Positions 51,268 to 59,440 of a stretch of 64,000 bases of DNA are shown piece after piece. Made by a program: the position numbers and the translations under genes. Numbering within the stretch: position 1 is the stretch's first letter; every line of letters begins with the position of its first letter. The notes beneath the pieces are model-generated. The model was given only the letters and a program-made list of their open reading frames with translations. It ran no database searches and had not been told where the DNA came from. The stretch is from UBA1941 sp046329575 (GTDB taxonomy: Bacteria > Bacteroidota > Bacteroidia > Chitinophagales > LD1), in NCBI GenBank assembly GCA_046329575.1, contig JAXLUJ010000006.1:186001-250000 (forward strand), written 5' to 3'.

Positions 51268-52545
51268 ATGAACTACAAGTATTGCTCGGCCGATGAGGCG
51301 GTTAAATTGATAAACAGTAACAGTCGTGTTTTCCTACACGGCGGTGCAGCCACTCCAACTAAATTAATAGAAGCCTTGTTCCGAAGGGCAGGTCAAATCA
51401 CCAACGTGGAATTGGTATCGATCTCCATGTTAGGACCGCTCCCCTGGAACACACCGGCCATTCGTGAGCATTTCTTTCTTAACTCGCTGTTTGTTTCTGA
51501 TAATGTGCGCGAATGGGTAGGCAGCAACAGTGGCGATTATACACCCGTATTCCTGAGCGAAATTCCACGACTCTTTCAACAAGGTATTCTGGCGCCTGAT
51601 GTGGCCATGGTGCAGGTATCGCCGCCCGATGCACACGGTTTTTGTTCGTTAGGCACTTCGGCCGACGTGGCGGTAAGCGCTATGCGATCCGCAGGCAAGG
51701 TGATCGCCTTAGTGAATCCACGAATGCCGCGTATCATGGGCGATGGCGCCATTCCTTTCAGCCGTTTTGACGCAGCCGTTTATGAATCGTGTGAACTTCC
51801 GGAAGTAACCTACCAAAACAAATCAAACACCGTAACCAACGAAATCGGCAGGCGTGTGGCCGAACTCATCGAGAATGGCGCCACGCTTCAAATGGGCATT
51901 GGCGCCATTCCTGATGCGGTTTTGAAATTCTTAAGTAATCATCAGGATCTGGGCGTTCACACCGAAATGTTTTCTGACGGAATTATTCCGTTAATTGAAA
52001 GCGGCGTAATCACGAACCGCAATAAAAAAGTTCGTCCCGGTTTAACAGTAAGCAGCTTTGTGATTGGCACACGCAAGTTGTACGACTTTGTGAACGACAA
52101 TCCCGCGGTGATGTGCATGGATGTAGCCTACGTGAATGCCACCGATGTGATTCGTCGCAATCCAAAAGTTTCGGCTATAAACAGCGCCATTGAAGTAGAT
52201 CTCACCGGTCAGGTTTGTGCCGATTCCATTGGCACGTTGCAGTATTCCGGCATTGGCGGACAAATGGATTTTATGCGTGGTGCGGCGTTGTCAGAAGGTG
52301 GCAAGCCGATTATTGCATTGCCCAGCACCACGCGCGACGGCGCATCGCGTATCGTACCGTTTCTACACGAAGGAGCCGGCGTGGTAACTACTCGCGGTCA
52401 TATTCATTATGTAGTCACCGAATACGGCGCTGTAAATTTGTATGGCCGCACTATGGAACAACGTGCCAAATTGCTCACCTCCATTGCTCATCCTATGCAC
52501 CGCGAAACGCTAGACCGCGCTCGCATAGCGCGTTTTGGTAAGTAA
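51268..52545 (+). CDS. Acetyl-CoA hydrolase/4-hydroxybutyrate-type CoA-transferase
   Basis: The 425-residue family I CoA-transferase has SRVFLHGGAATPTKLIEALFRR, VSPPDAHGFCSLGTSADVAVSAMRSA and LQMGIGAIPDAVLKFL. The catalytic Glu is in GVHTEMFSDGIIPLIESG. GGQMDFMRGAALSEGGKPIIALPSTT and VVTTRGHIHYVVTEYGAVNLYGRT follow. It moves CoA between short acyl-CoA and acetate or hydrolyses acetyl-CoA; the physiological substrate is not clear from sequence. It is monocistronic and divergent from xerD. Confidence 0.9.
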   Translation: MNYKYCSADEAVKLINSNSRVFLHGGAATPTKLIEALFRRAGQITNVELVSISMLGPLPWNTPAIREHFFLNSLFVSDNVREWVGSNSGDYTPVFLSEIPRLFQQGILAPDVAMVQVSPPDAHGFCSLGTSADVAVSAMRSAGKVIALVNPRMPRIMGDGAIPFSRFDAAVYESCELPEVTYQNKSNTVTNEIGRRVAELIENGATLQMGIGAIPDAVLKFLSNHQDLGVHTEMFSDGIIPLIESGVITNRNKKVRPGLTVSSFVIGTRKLYDFVNDNPAVMCMDVAYVNATDVIRRNPKVSAINSAIEVDLTGQVCADSIGTLQYSGIGGQMDFMRGAALSEGGKPIIALPSTTRDGASRIVPFLHEGAGVVTTRGHIHYVVTEYGAVNLYGRTMEQRAKLLTSIAHPMHRETLDRARIARFGK

Positions 52546-52559
52546 TGATAAAACCGCAC

Positions 52560-52870
52560 AAAAAACTACAATTGTGAATTTCGAATAAGGTCATTCAGCC
52601 ATCCGATCCTCGGGAATTCGTAATTGATAATTTGTAATTGATTATGGCGGATGCCGGGCTCTCCGCTGCAAGTCCTCAGGCCGCGGGTAGCCTAAAACCA
52701 TTGCTGTGTAATCGTTTTGGGCGAATTACGAATTTCAAATTACGAATTACGAAAGAGGTTGGTCATAGCAACACAAAGCTAATTCATTTCGTAATTCGTA
52801 ATTTTTCATTCGTAATTTTTTCGCTGCGGCCTTGCGGGCTTTCCGCTGCGATCCCTACCGCGGTTGGTCA
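52560..52870. repeat. Composite repeat: GC-rich core split by an AATTACGAA array
   Basis: GCGGATGCCGGGCTCTCCGC and TGCAAGTCCTCAGGCCGCGG (52650-52687) equal the left half of the core of the 283-bp elements. GCGGGCTTTCCGCTGCGATC CCTACCGCGGTTGGTC (52835-52869) equals the right half. Between them lies a complete AATTACGAA palindromic array (52731-52822), as at 46751-47140. No terminal ATGGCGTTGTTGCAT is present on either side. There is no coding potential in the 375-base gap. Confidence 0.7.
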
Positions 52871-52921
52871 AAATTTACTGCGTGTCAGATTTTGAGCAAA
52901 ACACCCGGGAAGACTTCAGGC

Positions 52922-53503
52922 TTAGTGCATTCTATCACCACGCAATGCGATACGTTCCATGATGTCGGCTTCATAATCTAACCACTGCTGCCATCGCGCT
53001 GTGGCCTTTTCCTTTCCTGCAATGGCGTTGGCCAGATCAATGAAAAGTTTGTAGTGGCCGGCCTCGCTCACCATTAAATTTTTGTAGAACTGGCGCAGTT
53101 GCACATCAGTAATGCCTTTCGACAGCAGGCGAAAACGCTCGCAACTGCGCGCTTCAATCAAAGCGGCAAACAACAATTTATCGGTAAGCAGATCGGTGCG
53201 TGATCCACCTTTAATGAAGAATTTCAACAATGCGCTCACATACTCATCGCGCCTTTGGCGGCCTAACTTCATTTGGCGTTTTTTCAATTCTTCCAGCACC
53301 ATTTTGAAATGGCCCCATTCTTCGATCACAATAGGAATCAGCGCTTCCACTACTTCCTCGTGTTCCGGAAAATTCTGAATGATGGAAATGGAGGTAGATG
53401 CCGCTTTTTGCTCGCAATAGGCATGATCGGTAAGTATGTCCTCAATCGATTTGTCGGCAAGGTTCACCCATCTTGGATCTGTAGGAAGTTTTAAGCCAAG
53501 CAT
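52922..53503 (-). CDS. miaE: tRNA-(ms2io6A37) hydroxylase MiaE
   Basis: This 193-residue non-heme diiron protein hydroxylates the isopentenyl group of modified A37 in tRNA. A four-helix ferritin-like pattern is visible with metal ligands in DHAYCEQKAAS, EEWGHFKMV, ARSCERFRLL and SEAGHYKLFIDLA. The length and order match MiaE. It is 10 bases downstream of the aldose-epimerase-like gene on the same strand. Confidence 0.92.
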   Translation of the reverse strand: MLGLKLPTDPRWVNLADKSIEDILTDHAYCEQKAASTSISIIQNFPEHEEVVEALIPIVIEEWGHFKMVLEELKKRQMKLGRQRRDEYVSALLKFFIKGGSRTDLLTDKLLFAALIEARSCERFRLLSKGITDVQLRQFYKNLMVSEAGHYKLFIDLANAIAGKEKATARWQQWLDYEADIMERIALRGDRMH

Positions 53504-53513
53504 AATTGATGTT

Positions 53514-54386
53514 TCAATCTACAATAATTTGGAAAGCAGCTTCAAACGAGCGGTTTCCCGTTAAGCGAATGATTCCTTCTTTTTCTTCAATTTCAACTTG
53601 TTTGTCCACGCTATCGGCACAGCCTAACCAAGGTTCAACGCAAACATAATTGGCGCCGTTTTTCGACCATAAACCCAGGTAGGGAAAATCAGCGAAGCGG
53701 ATGCGCAGTTTTTGTTCATGTTTATTGGAGCCAATCACCACTTCCCGCGAATGGAGATCTTTAAAAATCAAAGCATCTTCATCAAACATATTTCTACTCA
53801 ATGGCAAACGCGGGTGGCCATGCAGTACTTCTCTCATTTCGCCTGTAAAAAAACCATCTTCATTTATCATCTGACGTTGAAGGCAGGTATCTTTCGAAAA
53901 TTCAATAAAGTAATCTTCAAAATTTTCGTCCTTGTTAAAAGGAACTTTCAGCGCCGGATGAGCGCCCAGTGAAAAATACAGTTCCCCGTAACCCGGATTT
54001 ACCACCTTATAAAAGTTTTGAAGCAAACGCCCGTCCAAACGGTAACCGATGTAAAATTCAAAAGCAAATGGGTAACCGGTTTCAGTAGCCGGATTGTTGA
54101 TCAAACGGAAAACAACTTCATTTGGCGAGTGCGTTAGCAGTTCAAATTCCGACTTTCTTGCAAAGCCATGTTTTTCCATTTTATAGCGATCGCCGTGAAT
54201 CAAAAGGTTGTCGTTCCAGCAGCGGCCAACAACCGGGAAAAGCACCGGTGCATGCCAGTTCCAGAAGTTTGGATCGGCATTCCATACATGCTCGGTTGCT
54301 GTTTTTTTATCGAAAACAGAAGTAAGTTCAGCACCATAGGAACGCACCTTTACACGCAACCTATCGTTTTCAATTTCGTACACCAT
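53514..54386 (-). CDS. Aldose 1-epimerase family protein (LacX-like)
   Basis: The 290-residue galactose-mutarotase-fold protein has YEIENDRLRVKVRSYGAELTSVFDKKTATEHVWNADPNFWNWHAPVLFPVVGRCW. GDRYKMEKHGFARKSEF carries a His, SLGAHPALKVPF another, and CVEPWLGCADS the likely catalytic Glu. The LacX/YeaD-type branch acts on sugars or sugar phosphates; the exact substrate cannot be told. It probably forms an operon with miaE. Confidence 0.88.
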   Translation of the reverse strand: MVYEIENDRLRVKVRSYGAELTSVFDKKTATEHVWNADPNFWNWHAPVLFPVVGRCWNDNLLIHGDRYKMEKHGFARKSEFELLTHSPNEVVFRLINNPATETGYPFAFEFYIGYRLDGRLLQNFYKVVNPGYGELYFSLGAHPALKVPFNKDENFEDYFIEFSKDTCLQRQMINEDGFFTGEMREVLHGHPRLPLSRNMFDEDALIFKDLHSREVVIGSNKHEQKLRIRFADFPYLGLWSKNGANYVCVEPWLGCADSVDKQVEIEEKEGIIRLTGNRSFEAAFQIIVD

Positions 54387-54458
54387 CTTTTTTTGTTGTG
54401 ATTAAAGCCAATAGCAAATATCTAAATCCATTTTTCTTTGAACGAACAAACACATACT

Positions 54459-55190
54459 ATGAAATATATTGTTGCGGCTCTATTCATTCTGTTCGGCCTG
54501 GCGGTTAACGCACAGCAGTTTACAAAGGAAGACAAGAAAAAAGTACTTACTGAGCTAAAGAAGTATAAGAAAAATCCGCAGTCGTATCAGCGAATGATGG
54601 AGCACTACAAAACTACCATCGATTCTGATCAGATAGCTATTAAGAATTGGCGAGATGAAGCGCTTACAGCGGCCACCAAGCAAGTGGAATTAGAGCAAAA
54701 GATCGCATCTTTAAGTACCGACTTAGCCGAATGCCAAACCAAACCTGTTCCCGAATGTCCAAAGGCCGGCACCGTTCCCACAAAAGGAACGATCTACAAA
54801 GTGCAAATGGGATTGTTCGACAAATTCAACATCAATAATTATTTCAATGAAGTGAAGGTAATTACACCTGAAGAAGTAGAGGGAATGAATCGCTATGTGG
54901 TTAGTTATTTTACTGATGAAGAAACCGCACGCAGTTTTGTGCAAGATTTGCGGAAACTAGGTTTGAAGGATGCTTTTGCAGCGAAATATGTTGATGGGCA
55001 GCGGGTGTATGAGTGGGACAAAAACGAAAAGATGAAAGGGCGCAGGGCACCCGCTTCGTTACGCGAAATGGTTAGCGAAAAAACGGTTGCCCATCCTCAT
55101 CAGGCATCTGTTGGTGCGAAGAAGGCCGAACGTAAAGCAGAAGTAAAACAGCAAGCCGTTCAGGAAAAGAGAAAGGTTAGTTTGAAGTAG
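54459..55190 (+). CDS. Periplasmic protein with coiled coil and SPOR-like domain
   Basis: About 243 residues begin with a signal peptide (MKYIVAALFILFGLAVNAQQ). A Lys-rich helical part and a short coiled coil follow (VELEQKIASLSTDLAECQTK). Near 110-180 there is a domain TIYKVQMGLFDKFNINNYFNEVKVITPEEVEGMNRYVVSYFTDEETARSFVQDLRKLGLKDAFAAKYVDGQRV, which has the pattern of a SPOR peptidoglycan-binding domain. The basic tail (KKAERKAEVKQQAVQEKRK) is disordered. SPOR proteins often go to the septum. The start is fixed by the signal peptide; the frame is open from 54438. Confidence 0.7.
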   Translation: MKYIVAALFILFGLAVNAQQFTKEDKKKVLTELKKYKKNPQSYQRMMEHYKTTIDSDQIAIKNWRDEALTAATKQVELEQKIASLSTDLAECQTKPVPECPKAGTVPTKGTIYKVQMGLFDKFNINNYFNEVKVITPEEVEGMNRYVVSYFTDEETARSFVQDLRKLGLKDAFAAKYVDGQRVYEWDKNEKMKGRRAPASLREMVSEKTVAHPHQASVGAKKAERKAEVKQQAVQEKRKVSLK

Positions 55191-55198
55191 TGATTTCG

Positions 55199-55331
55199 AC
55201 TTCGTAAGTTCTACTTACGAAGTAATAAGAACGGGCCAACTTTCCGGTTTTTTTGTAAAAGCTACATCGTAAGTCTTACTTACGAAGTAGTAGCTCAACA
55301 ATAAACACTTCGTAAGTTCCACTTACGAAGT
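55199..55331. repeat. Three REP-type hairpins upstream of the RAYT gene
   Basis: Two perfect hairpins have 11-base arms ACTTCGTAAGT / ACTTACGAAGT and 3-base loops (55199-55223, loop TCT; 55307-55331, loop TCC). A third with a slightly changed left arm lies at 55261-55294, where an outer GCTAC/GTAGC can also pair. They are spaced by 37 and 12 bases. These are the expected target palindromes of the neighbouring tyrosine transposase. Confidence 0.85.
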
Positions 55332-55448
55332 AACAATTACGCTGTGGAGTCAAAAGTCAAATTTGAAGTCCAAAAAAATCCTAAATAAGCCTCATCGCCA
55401 TCAAGGGAACTATTACAAATTTCATTTTTGTAATTCATCCTAATCACT

Positions 55449-56009
55449 ATGAATTTTACAGAAAACGAAATTTATCACGTTTATAACCGAAGTGTGAACC
55501 ATGAATTGCTTTTTAAAGAGCATTCTGATTATTGCTTTTTTCTTAAAAAATTTGAGGAATACGTGTTACCCGAAGTAGCATTAATTAGCTACAGTTTAAT
55601 GCCCACGCATTTCCATTTATTAATTCAGCCAATGGCTCCAAATGAAGTAACGCTGAAAGCGATGACACGCTTTTTGATTTCATTTTCGAAATCGATGAAC
55701 GGTAAATATAAGCGTCACGGCAGTTTGCTTCAGAATAGGACAAAAAGTAGAGTCATCGAATTTGATGATTACCTCAGCAGTGTAATTAACTATATTCATC
55801 AAAATCCGGTAGCGGCTAAATTATGCTCGCAGCCCGGTGATTGGAAGTTCAGTTCATATAATGCGATAGTTGGTAACGGTCCCACCCGAGTAGCCCGGGA
55901 GGATGTAATTGAATGGTTTGGGGGAATAGATAGATTTATCGAATACCACGCAGTTAACCGTGATAATCACTGGGTGGATCAATTTCATTTTGGCACACGA
56001 ACCTCGTAA
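55449..56009 (+). CDS. REP-associated tyrosine transposase (RAYT, Y1/HUH)
   Basis: The 186-residue Y1 transposase of the IS200-like RAYT group begins ENEIYHVYNRSVNHELLFKEHSDYCFFLKKF. The HUH metal site is MPTHFHLLIQ (near residue 59) and the nucleophile Tyr is in NYIHQNPVAA (near residue 117). KFSSYNAIV is conserved after it. RAYTs are domesticated single-copy genes that cut and move REP palindromes. The three hairpins upstream and the direct repeats downstream carry the same ACTTACGAAGT word. No IS200-type ends surround it. Confidence 0.92.
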   Translation: MNFTENEIYHVYNRSVNHELLFKEHSDYCFFLKKFEEYVLPEVALISYSLMPTHFHLLIQPMAPNEVTLKAMTRFLISFSKSMNGKYKRHGSLLQNRTKSRVIEFDDYLSSVINYIHQNPVAAKLCSQPGDWKFSSYNAIVGNGPTRVAREDVIEWFGGIDRFIEYHAVNRDNHWVDQFHFGTRTS

Positions 56010-56043
56010 GACTAAATTTTATTAATTTCACGAGTTAAAAAAA

Positions 56044-56153
56044 ACTTACGAAGTAGCACTTACGAAGTAGCACTTACGAAGTAGCACTTACGAAGTAGCA
56101 CTTACGAAGTAGCACTTACGAAGTAGCACTTACGAAGTAGCACCTACGAAGTC
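56044..56153 (+). repeat. 14-bp tandem repeat made of one REP arm
   Basis: Seven perfect head-to-tail copies of ACTTACGAAGTAGC run from 56044 to 56141, followed by an eighth altered copy (ACCTACGAAGTCC). The unit contains the right arm of the REP hairpins upstream of the transposase, without the left arm. Copy number is likely to vary between strains. Confidence 0.9.
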
Positions 56154-56172
56154 CCCAAGCACTCCCCACCCC

Positions 56173-56204
56173 CAAAAAAAAACGGAATCCCGTCGGATTC
56201 CGTT
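56173..56204 (-). terminator. Terminator after trigger factor gene
   Basis: On the minus strand AACGGAATCC pairs with GGATTCCGTT around a 4-base loop, followed by nine T. It begins 25 bases after the tig stop. Confidence 0.88.
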
Positions 56205-56228
56205 GAAAATACTTCTAAACACCGAAAT

Positions 56229-57608
56229 TTATCCCTCAGCATTCTTACCCTCCACCAACACTTTGAAACGCTCAAAATCAATAGGCGTGTCCTTCAACTT
56301 CACCTGCGATTTGATATAGGCAATCACCTTGTCGGTCATGATCTCTTCATTCAAACGCCTAACATGCTCCTTATCAGCCATCTGTTTCTCAATAAAATTG
56401 TCTAACCACTCATCAGCCATATTCCGCATCCCGTATTGATACAGTTGCGACAATAATTGCATTTTGGTGCGGTCTTTCAACTCCTCCGCAGTCACTTCAT
56501 ATTTCTGATCGGCAGCAATCTTGTTCGTAATCAATTGCCAACGCAATTGCTTTGAAAAACGTGGGTAGTCTTCTTCAATCTGCTCGTCGCTGATCGGCTT
56601 CTCATTCGAAACTTTTACCCAACGCTTCAGAAAATCGTCGGGCAGGGCAAATGTGGCGGCATCCAAAACACCTTTATAAATATCGTTCATCAACAACGCA
56701 TCCGAACGCCCATCCAAATAGGCCTCCAGCTCCGATGTCATATTTTCCCGCATCGCCGTTTCGTTGTTCACCCCATTTTCCCCAAATGCCTTTGTAAAAA
56801 ACTCTTCGTTCAACTCGGCAGGTATGGCGCGCGTAATGTTATTCAACGTCAATCGGAACTGATTGCCCAATTGCTCCGCCTTGGCCATATCATTCAGGTT
56901 CAGCAAATGTTTTACAATCGCTTCGCGGTCGCGGTCAAAAAATTCCCAAATATCGCGGTTAATGCTCTCATGCTTCTTCATCGAAAGCAAATCGTTACGA
57001 TATTTTTCTTTCACCATATCGGCCATCACCGATGAAACCGTGCTCACCCCTCCTTCCTTCACATTACCGTCAGCATCCAACTCTTCAATGGTTAACGAAA
57101 GTACATCATCATGCTTCACATCTTCAGGATACTCATAAGTAGAATGCCGTTTCCGCAGGCGCTCAATCTCATCATTAATCATCGCATCGGTCACTTCAAT
57201 CTTGTAACGCGTAAAGGCGGGCAACTGGCTCAACAAACTCAGATCTACTTCCGGCGCCATGCCCAATTCATAAGCAAAATCTACATCCTTCATGGCGTTA
57301 ATGTCCATGTCAAGCAACGGCTGGTCGGCCGCAGGTATCGGCTGACCCAAAATATCCAGTTTGTTTTCCTGAAGGTAGTTCCACATCTGCTCGTTCAACT
57401 CGCGGTTCAGCTCTTCGGCCAACACACTGTTACCATACATTTTCTTCACTACCGGCATTGGAACCTGACCGGGCCGAAAACCTTTGATAGCCACTTGTTT
57501 GGCCAATTTCTTGATGGCCGCGGTCACCTTGGGTTCAAAATCTTCTTTTTTCAGATTGATCCGAACAATAGATTTCAGATCGCCGGTTTTTTCTGCAGTA
57601 ATTGTCAT
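56229..57608 (-). CDS. tig: Trigger factor
   Basis: This ribosome-associated chaperone has 459 residues. The N-terminal ribosome-binding domain has RINLKKEDFEPKVTAAIKKLAKQVAIKGFRPGQVPMPVVKKMYG, with the GFRxGxxP ribosome signature. A FKBP-like middle domain is hard to see and may be reduced. The C-terminal helical arms (LRWQLITNKIAADQKYEVTAEELKDR) are typical. The frame is open upstream through the tRNA-Leu gene, but ATG 57608 (MTITAEKTG) is the start. It lies 23 bases after tRNA-Leu and may be co-transcribed with it. Confidence 0.93.
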   Translation of the reverse strand: MTITAEKTGDLKSIVRINLKKEDFEPKVTAAIKKLAKQVAIKGFRPGQVPMPVVKKMYGNSVLAEELNRELNEQMWNYLQENKLDILGQPIPAADQPLLDMDINAMKDVDFAYELGMAPEVDLSLLSQLPAFTRYKIEVTDAMINDEIERLRKRHSTYEYPEDVKHDDVLSLTIEELDADGNVKEGGVSTVSSVMADMVKEKYRNDLLSMKKHESINRDIWEFFDRDREAIVKHLLNLNDMAKAEQLGNQFRLTLNNITRAIPAELNEEFFTKAFGENGVNNETAMRENMTSELEAYLDGRSDALLMNDIYKGVLDAATFALPDDFLKRWVKVSNEKPISDEQIEEDYPRFSKQLRWQLITNKIAADQKYEVTAEELKDRTKMQLLSQLYQYGMRNMADEWLDNFIEKQMADKEHVRRLNEEIMTDKVIAYIKSQVKLKDTPIDFERFKVLVEGKNAEG

Positions 57609-57631
57609 TTGAGATACGCTGATTCGTAAAG

Positions 57632-57713
57632 TGCGGGCGGAGGGACTTGAACCCACATGGATTGCTCCGCTAGATCCTAAGTCTAGTGCGTCTGCCAATT
57701 TCGCCACGCCCGC
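57632..57713 (-). tRNA. tRNA-Leu (anticodon TAG)
   Basis: The class II tRNA has acceptor GCGGGCG/CGCCCGC, D-arm GTGGCGAAATTGGCAGAC, anticodon stem CTAGA/TCTAG with loop CTTAGGA giving TAG, a long variable arm, and T-arm GGGTTCAAGTCCC. CCA is not encoded. It precedes tig on the same strand. Confidence 0.96.
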
Positions 57714-57723
57714 AAAAGGAGCG

Positions 57724-57731
57724 CGAATGTA
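57724..57731 (-). promoter_or_regulatory. -7 box TACATTCG for tRNA-Leu(TAG)-tig
   Basis: TACATTCG on the minus strand lies 11 bases before the tRNA 5-prime end, a spacing that fits transcription starting at or just before the tRNA. Confidence 0.55.
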
Positions 57732-57848
57732 AATATTTTTCCGGAAAAATGAAATTTATGGCGAGCCCCCGGCTAAAAGGTGCAGCAAATTTTGGGAAAG
57801 TAGTCTGTCTTGTCCTAAAATAGGTTTACACAAAATGTAAACTATAAT

Positions 57849-58274
57849 ATGGACACAAAACAAGAACAAGATCCGAAACAACCTTCAGGCCCTTATTATT
57901 ATTCACCATCATTTAAACAGCAAGTTATAGATGAATATCTTCAAACGGGCCAGCCCAAGGAGCACATTGAGCGCAAGTATGGCCTGAGCGGCCATGGCAT
58001 AATTTGCAAGTGGCTACGAAAAGCAGGTTATGCGGACCCATATGCACCAAAAGTATTACGTAATTTTGCGGCACTAAACGATTTTCCTTTGTCTCAATCA
58101 AAAGATCCGCAAAAGCAGTCGCAGGCGTCTCTCAGTATGTTGGAGGCTGAAATCGCTCGTTTAAAGAAACGTTTGGCAGACGAACAACTTCGTTCGGAGC
58201 TCTATGAGCGTATGATTACGCTGGCCGAAAAGGAATATAAGATTGCCATCCGAAAAAACTCCAACACCAAGTAA
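57849..58274 (+). CDS. IS3-family transposase OrfA
   Basis: The 141-residue DNA-binding part of the transposase has an N-terminal HTH (SFKQQVIDEYLQTGQPKEHIERKYGLSGHGIICKWLRKAGY). A C-terminal leucine zipper (SMLEAEIARLKKRLADEQLRSELYERMITLAEKEY) serves for multimerisation. The stop lies 13 bases after a -1 slippery heptamer, so most ribosomes make OrfA and some make the OrfAB fusion. Confidence 0.92.
   Translation: MDTKQEQDPKQPSGPYYYSPSFKQQVIDEYLQTGQPKEHIERKYGLSGHGIICKWLRKAGYADPYAPKVLRNFAALNDFPLSQSKDPQKQSQASLSMLEAEIARLKKRLADEQLRSELYERMITLAEKEYKIAIRKNSNTK
58253..58259 (+). promoter_or_regulatory. Programmed -1 frameshift heptamer
   Basis: A AAA AAC is in phase with the orfA codons (CGA AAA AAC), the canonical X XXY YYZ form. 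The -1 frame is open from here to the end of orfB. Confidence 0.8.
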
Positions 58275-59191
58275 TCCGTGAAACTAAAGACAGCCGACCC
58301 CAAACAAGTCTGGTTCGATGCTGTTGTTTACTTGGTATAACCAGACAGGCTTATTATCAACAACAGTGGCGACAGCAAACCAACTCTTTTGAAGAGGAAC
58401 TGGTATTACAGCAAGTCCATCAAATTCGGCGGCTTCAACCTGCCATTGGTGGCCGTAAACTGCTGTTGCTTTTGCAGCCATTTTTATTGGAACATCAAAT
58501 CAAAATGGGACGCGATGCGCTATTTGATCTATTGGCAGCTCACAAATTATTAATTAGAAAAAAACGTAGGAAAATGACTACCACACAATCTAACCACTGG
58601 TTCCGCAAATACCCCAATATCATACGCGGCTTTACGCCTACATCTTCTAATCAGTTATGGGTATCGGATATTACCTATTACAAAACCGCCTTGGGATTTA
58701 GATATATCAGCTTCATAACCGATGCCTACAGCAGGAAAATCGTTGGGCATCATGTAGCGGATAGTCTTGAGGCGATACATACCGTTAAAGCTTTGGAAAT
58801 GGCTATTACTATGGCCGGTGGGCCGTTGTCCGGCCTAATCCATCATTCTGACCGCGGTATACAGTATTGTTCGGCTGATTACGTAAAACTATTAGAAGCT
58901 AACCACATCAAAATCAGTATGACTGAGAACGGCGATCCATTGGAAAACGCTATTGCTGAACGTGTGAATGGGATTATCAAAGAAGAGTTCTTAAACCATT
59001 ACCAGCCAACAGAGGAGCAACTAAAGAAAATCTTAACGCGTTCCGTTTTGATTTATAATGAAGTTCGACCCCATATGAGTTGCAACATGTTGACCCCTGA
59101 AGACGTTCATCGAAATAACCTTCCAATTCATAGGACATGGAAGAATTATTACCGGCCAAAAACTACATTTGTAAACTCCAATCAGGATTAA
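58259..59191 (+). CDS. IS3-family transposase OrfB (made as OrfAB fusion)
   Basis: This frame has no good start at its head and is expected to be read by -1 frameshifting from orfA. From the slip site it gives about 310 residues. There is an HTH_21-like part (LLGITRQAYYQQQWRQ), then the rve integrase core. Catalytic residues are Asp in WVSDITYYK, Asp in IHHSDRGIQYCS and Glu in NAIAERVNGIIKEEF, the DDE set with 35-residue spacing. No stop or frameshift damages it. An internal TTG at 58466 would give only the core. Confidence 0.9.
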   Translation, partial: LQHQVIRETKDSRPQTSLVRCCCLLGITRQAYYQQQWRQQTNSFEEELVLQQVHQIRRLQPAIGGRKLLLLLQPFLLEHQIKMGRDALFDLLAAHKLLIRKKRRKMTTTQSNHWFRKYPNIIRGFTPTSSNQLWVSDITYYKTALGFRYISFITDAYSRKIVGHHVADSLEAIHTVKALEMAITMAGGPLSGLIHHSDRGIQYCSADYVKLLEANHIKISMTENGDPLENAIAERVNGIIKEEFLNHYQPTEEQLKKILTRSVLIYNEVRPHMSCNMLTPEDVHRNNLPIHRTWKNYYRPKTTFVNSNQD

Positions 59192-59259
59192 GCCTGAATT
59201 GTAAACCTATAACAGGACTTATTTTTTAACCTGTAAACTTTTTTTAGGACGATACAGTC

Positions 59260-59440
59260 AATAGCCGGGGTCGGGCTGCTACAGGGTCCGCTATCGCTGC
59301 CGCCCTCCACTTCGTTTCGGGCCTCGCCTTCGGCTCGCCTTTCGCATCCCTCTCGCAGCGCCTGGCTGCAGTCATCCTGCTTAGGCCAATGGTATCACCT
59401 CCCCTAAAATCAGTAAGCGCAATAAACCAACCGCCACAGC
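59260..59440. repeat. GC-rich intergenic element right of the IS
   Basis: AGCCGGGGTCGGGCTGCTAC, CCGCTATCGCTGCCGCC and GCCTCGCCTTCGGCTCGCC resemble words of the GC-rich elements elsewhere (CCGCTATCGCT is the complement of AGCGATAGCGG at 24334). Its left partner CCCCCGGCTAAAAGG lies across the IS at 57765-57779, so the IS split one palindrome. Confidence 0.55.

Larger units (their letters stand above)
57806..59256 (+). mobile_element. Intact IS3-family insertion sequence
   Basis: This 1451-base element has imperfect 25-base terminal inverted repeats (left TGTCTTGTCCTAAAATAG..., right in complement TGTATCGTCCTAAAAAAA...; 21 of 25 match). It has a 3-bp target duplication GTC on both sides (57803-57805 and 59257-59259). 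It carries orfA, a slippery A AAA AAC and an uninterrupted orfB with a complete DDE triad, so it could still be active. It interrupts a GC-rich intergenic palindrome: CCCCCGGCT on the left faces AGCCGGGG on the right. Confidence 0.92.

Noticed and set aside
55449..56009. Complete IS200/IS605 element
   Set aside because: No IS200-type ends bound the gene. The surrounding REP hairpins and sequence pattern fit a domesticated RAYT.
57609..57707. N-terminal extension of trigger factor through tRNA-Leu
   Set aside because: The extra residues are just the translated tRNA gene. The Tig family start is at 57608.
59262..59440. Coding region between the IS and the DUF1801 gene
   Set aside because: The only frames are GC-rich palindrome readings without start signals. 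The stretch matches the intergenic element family.
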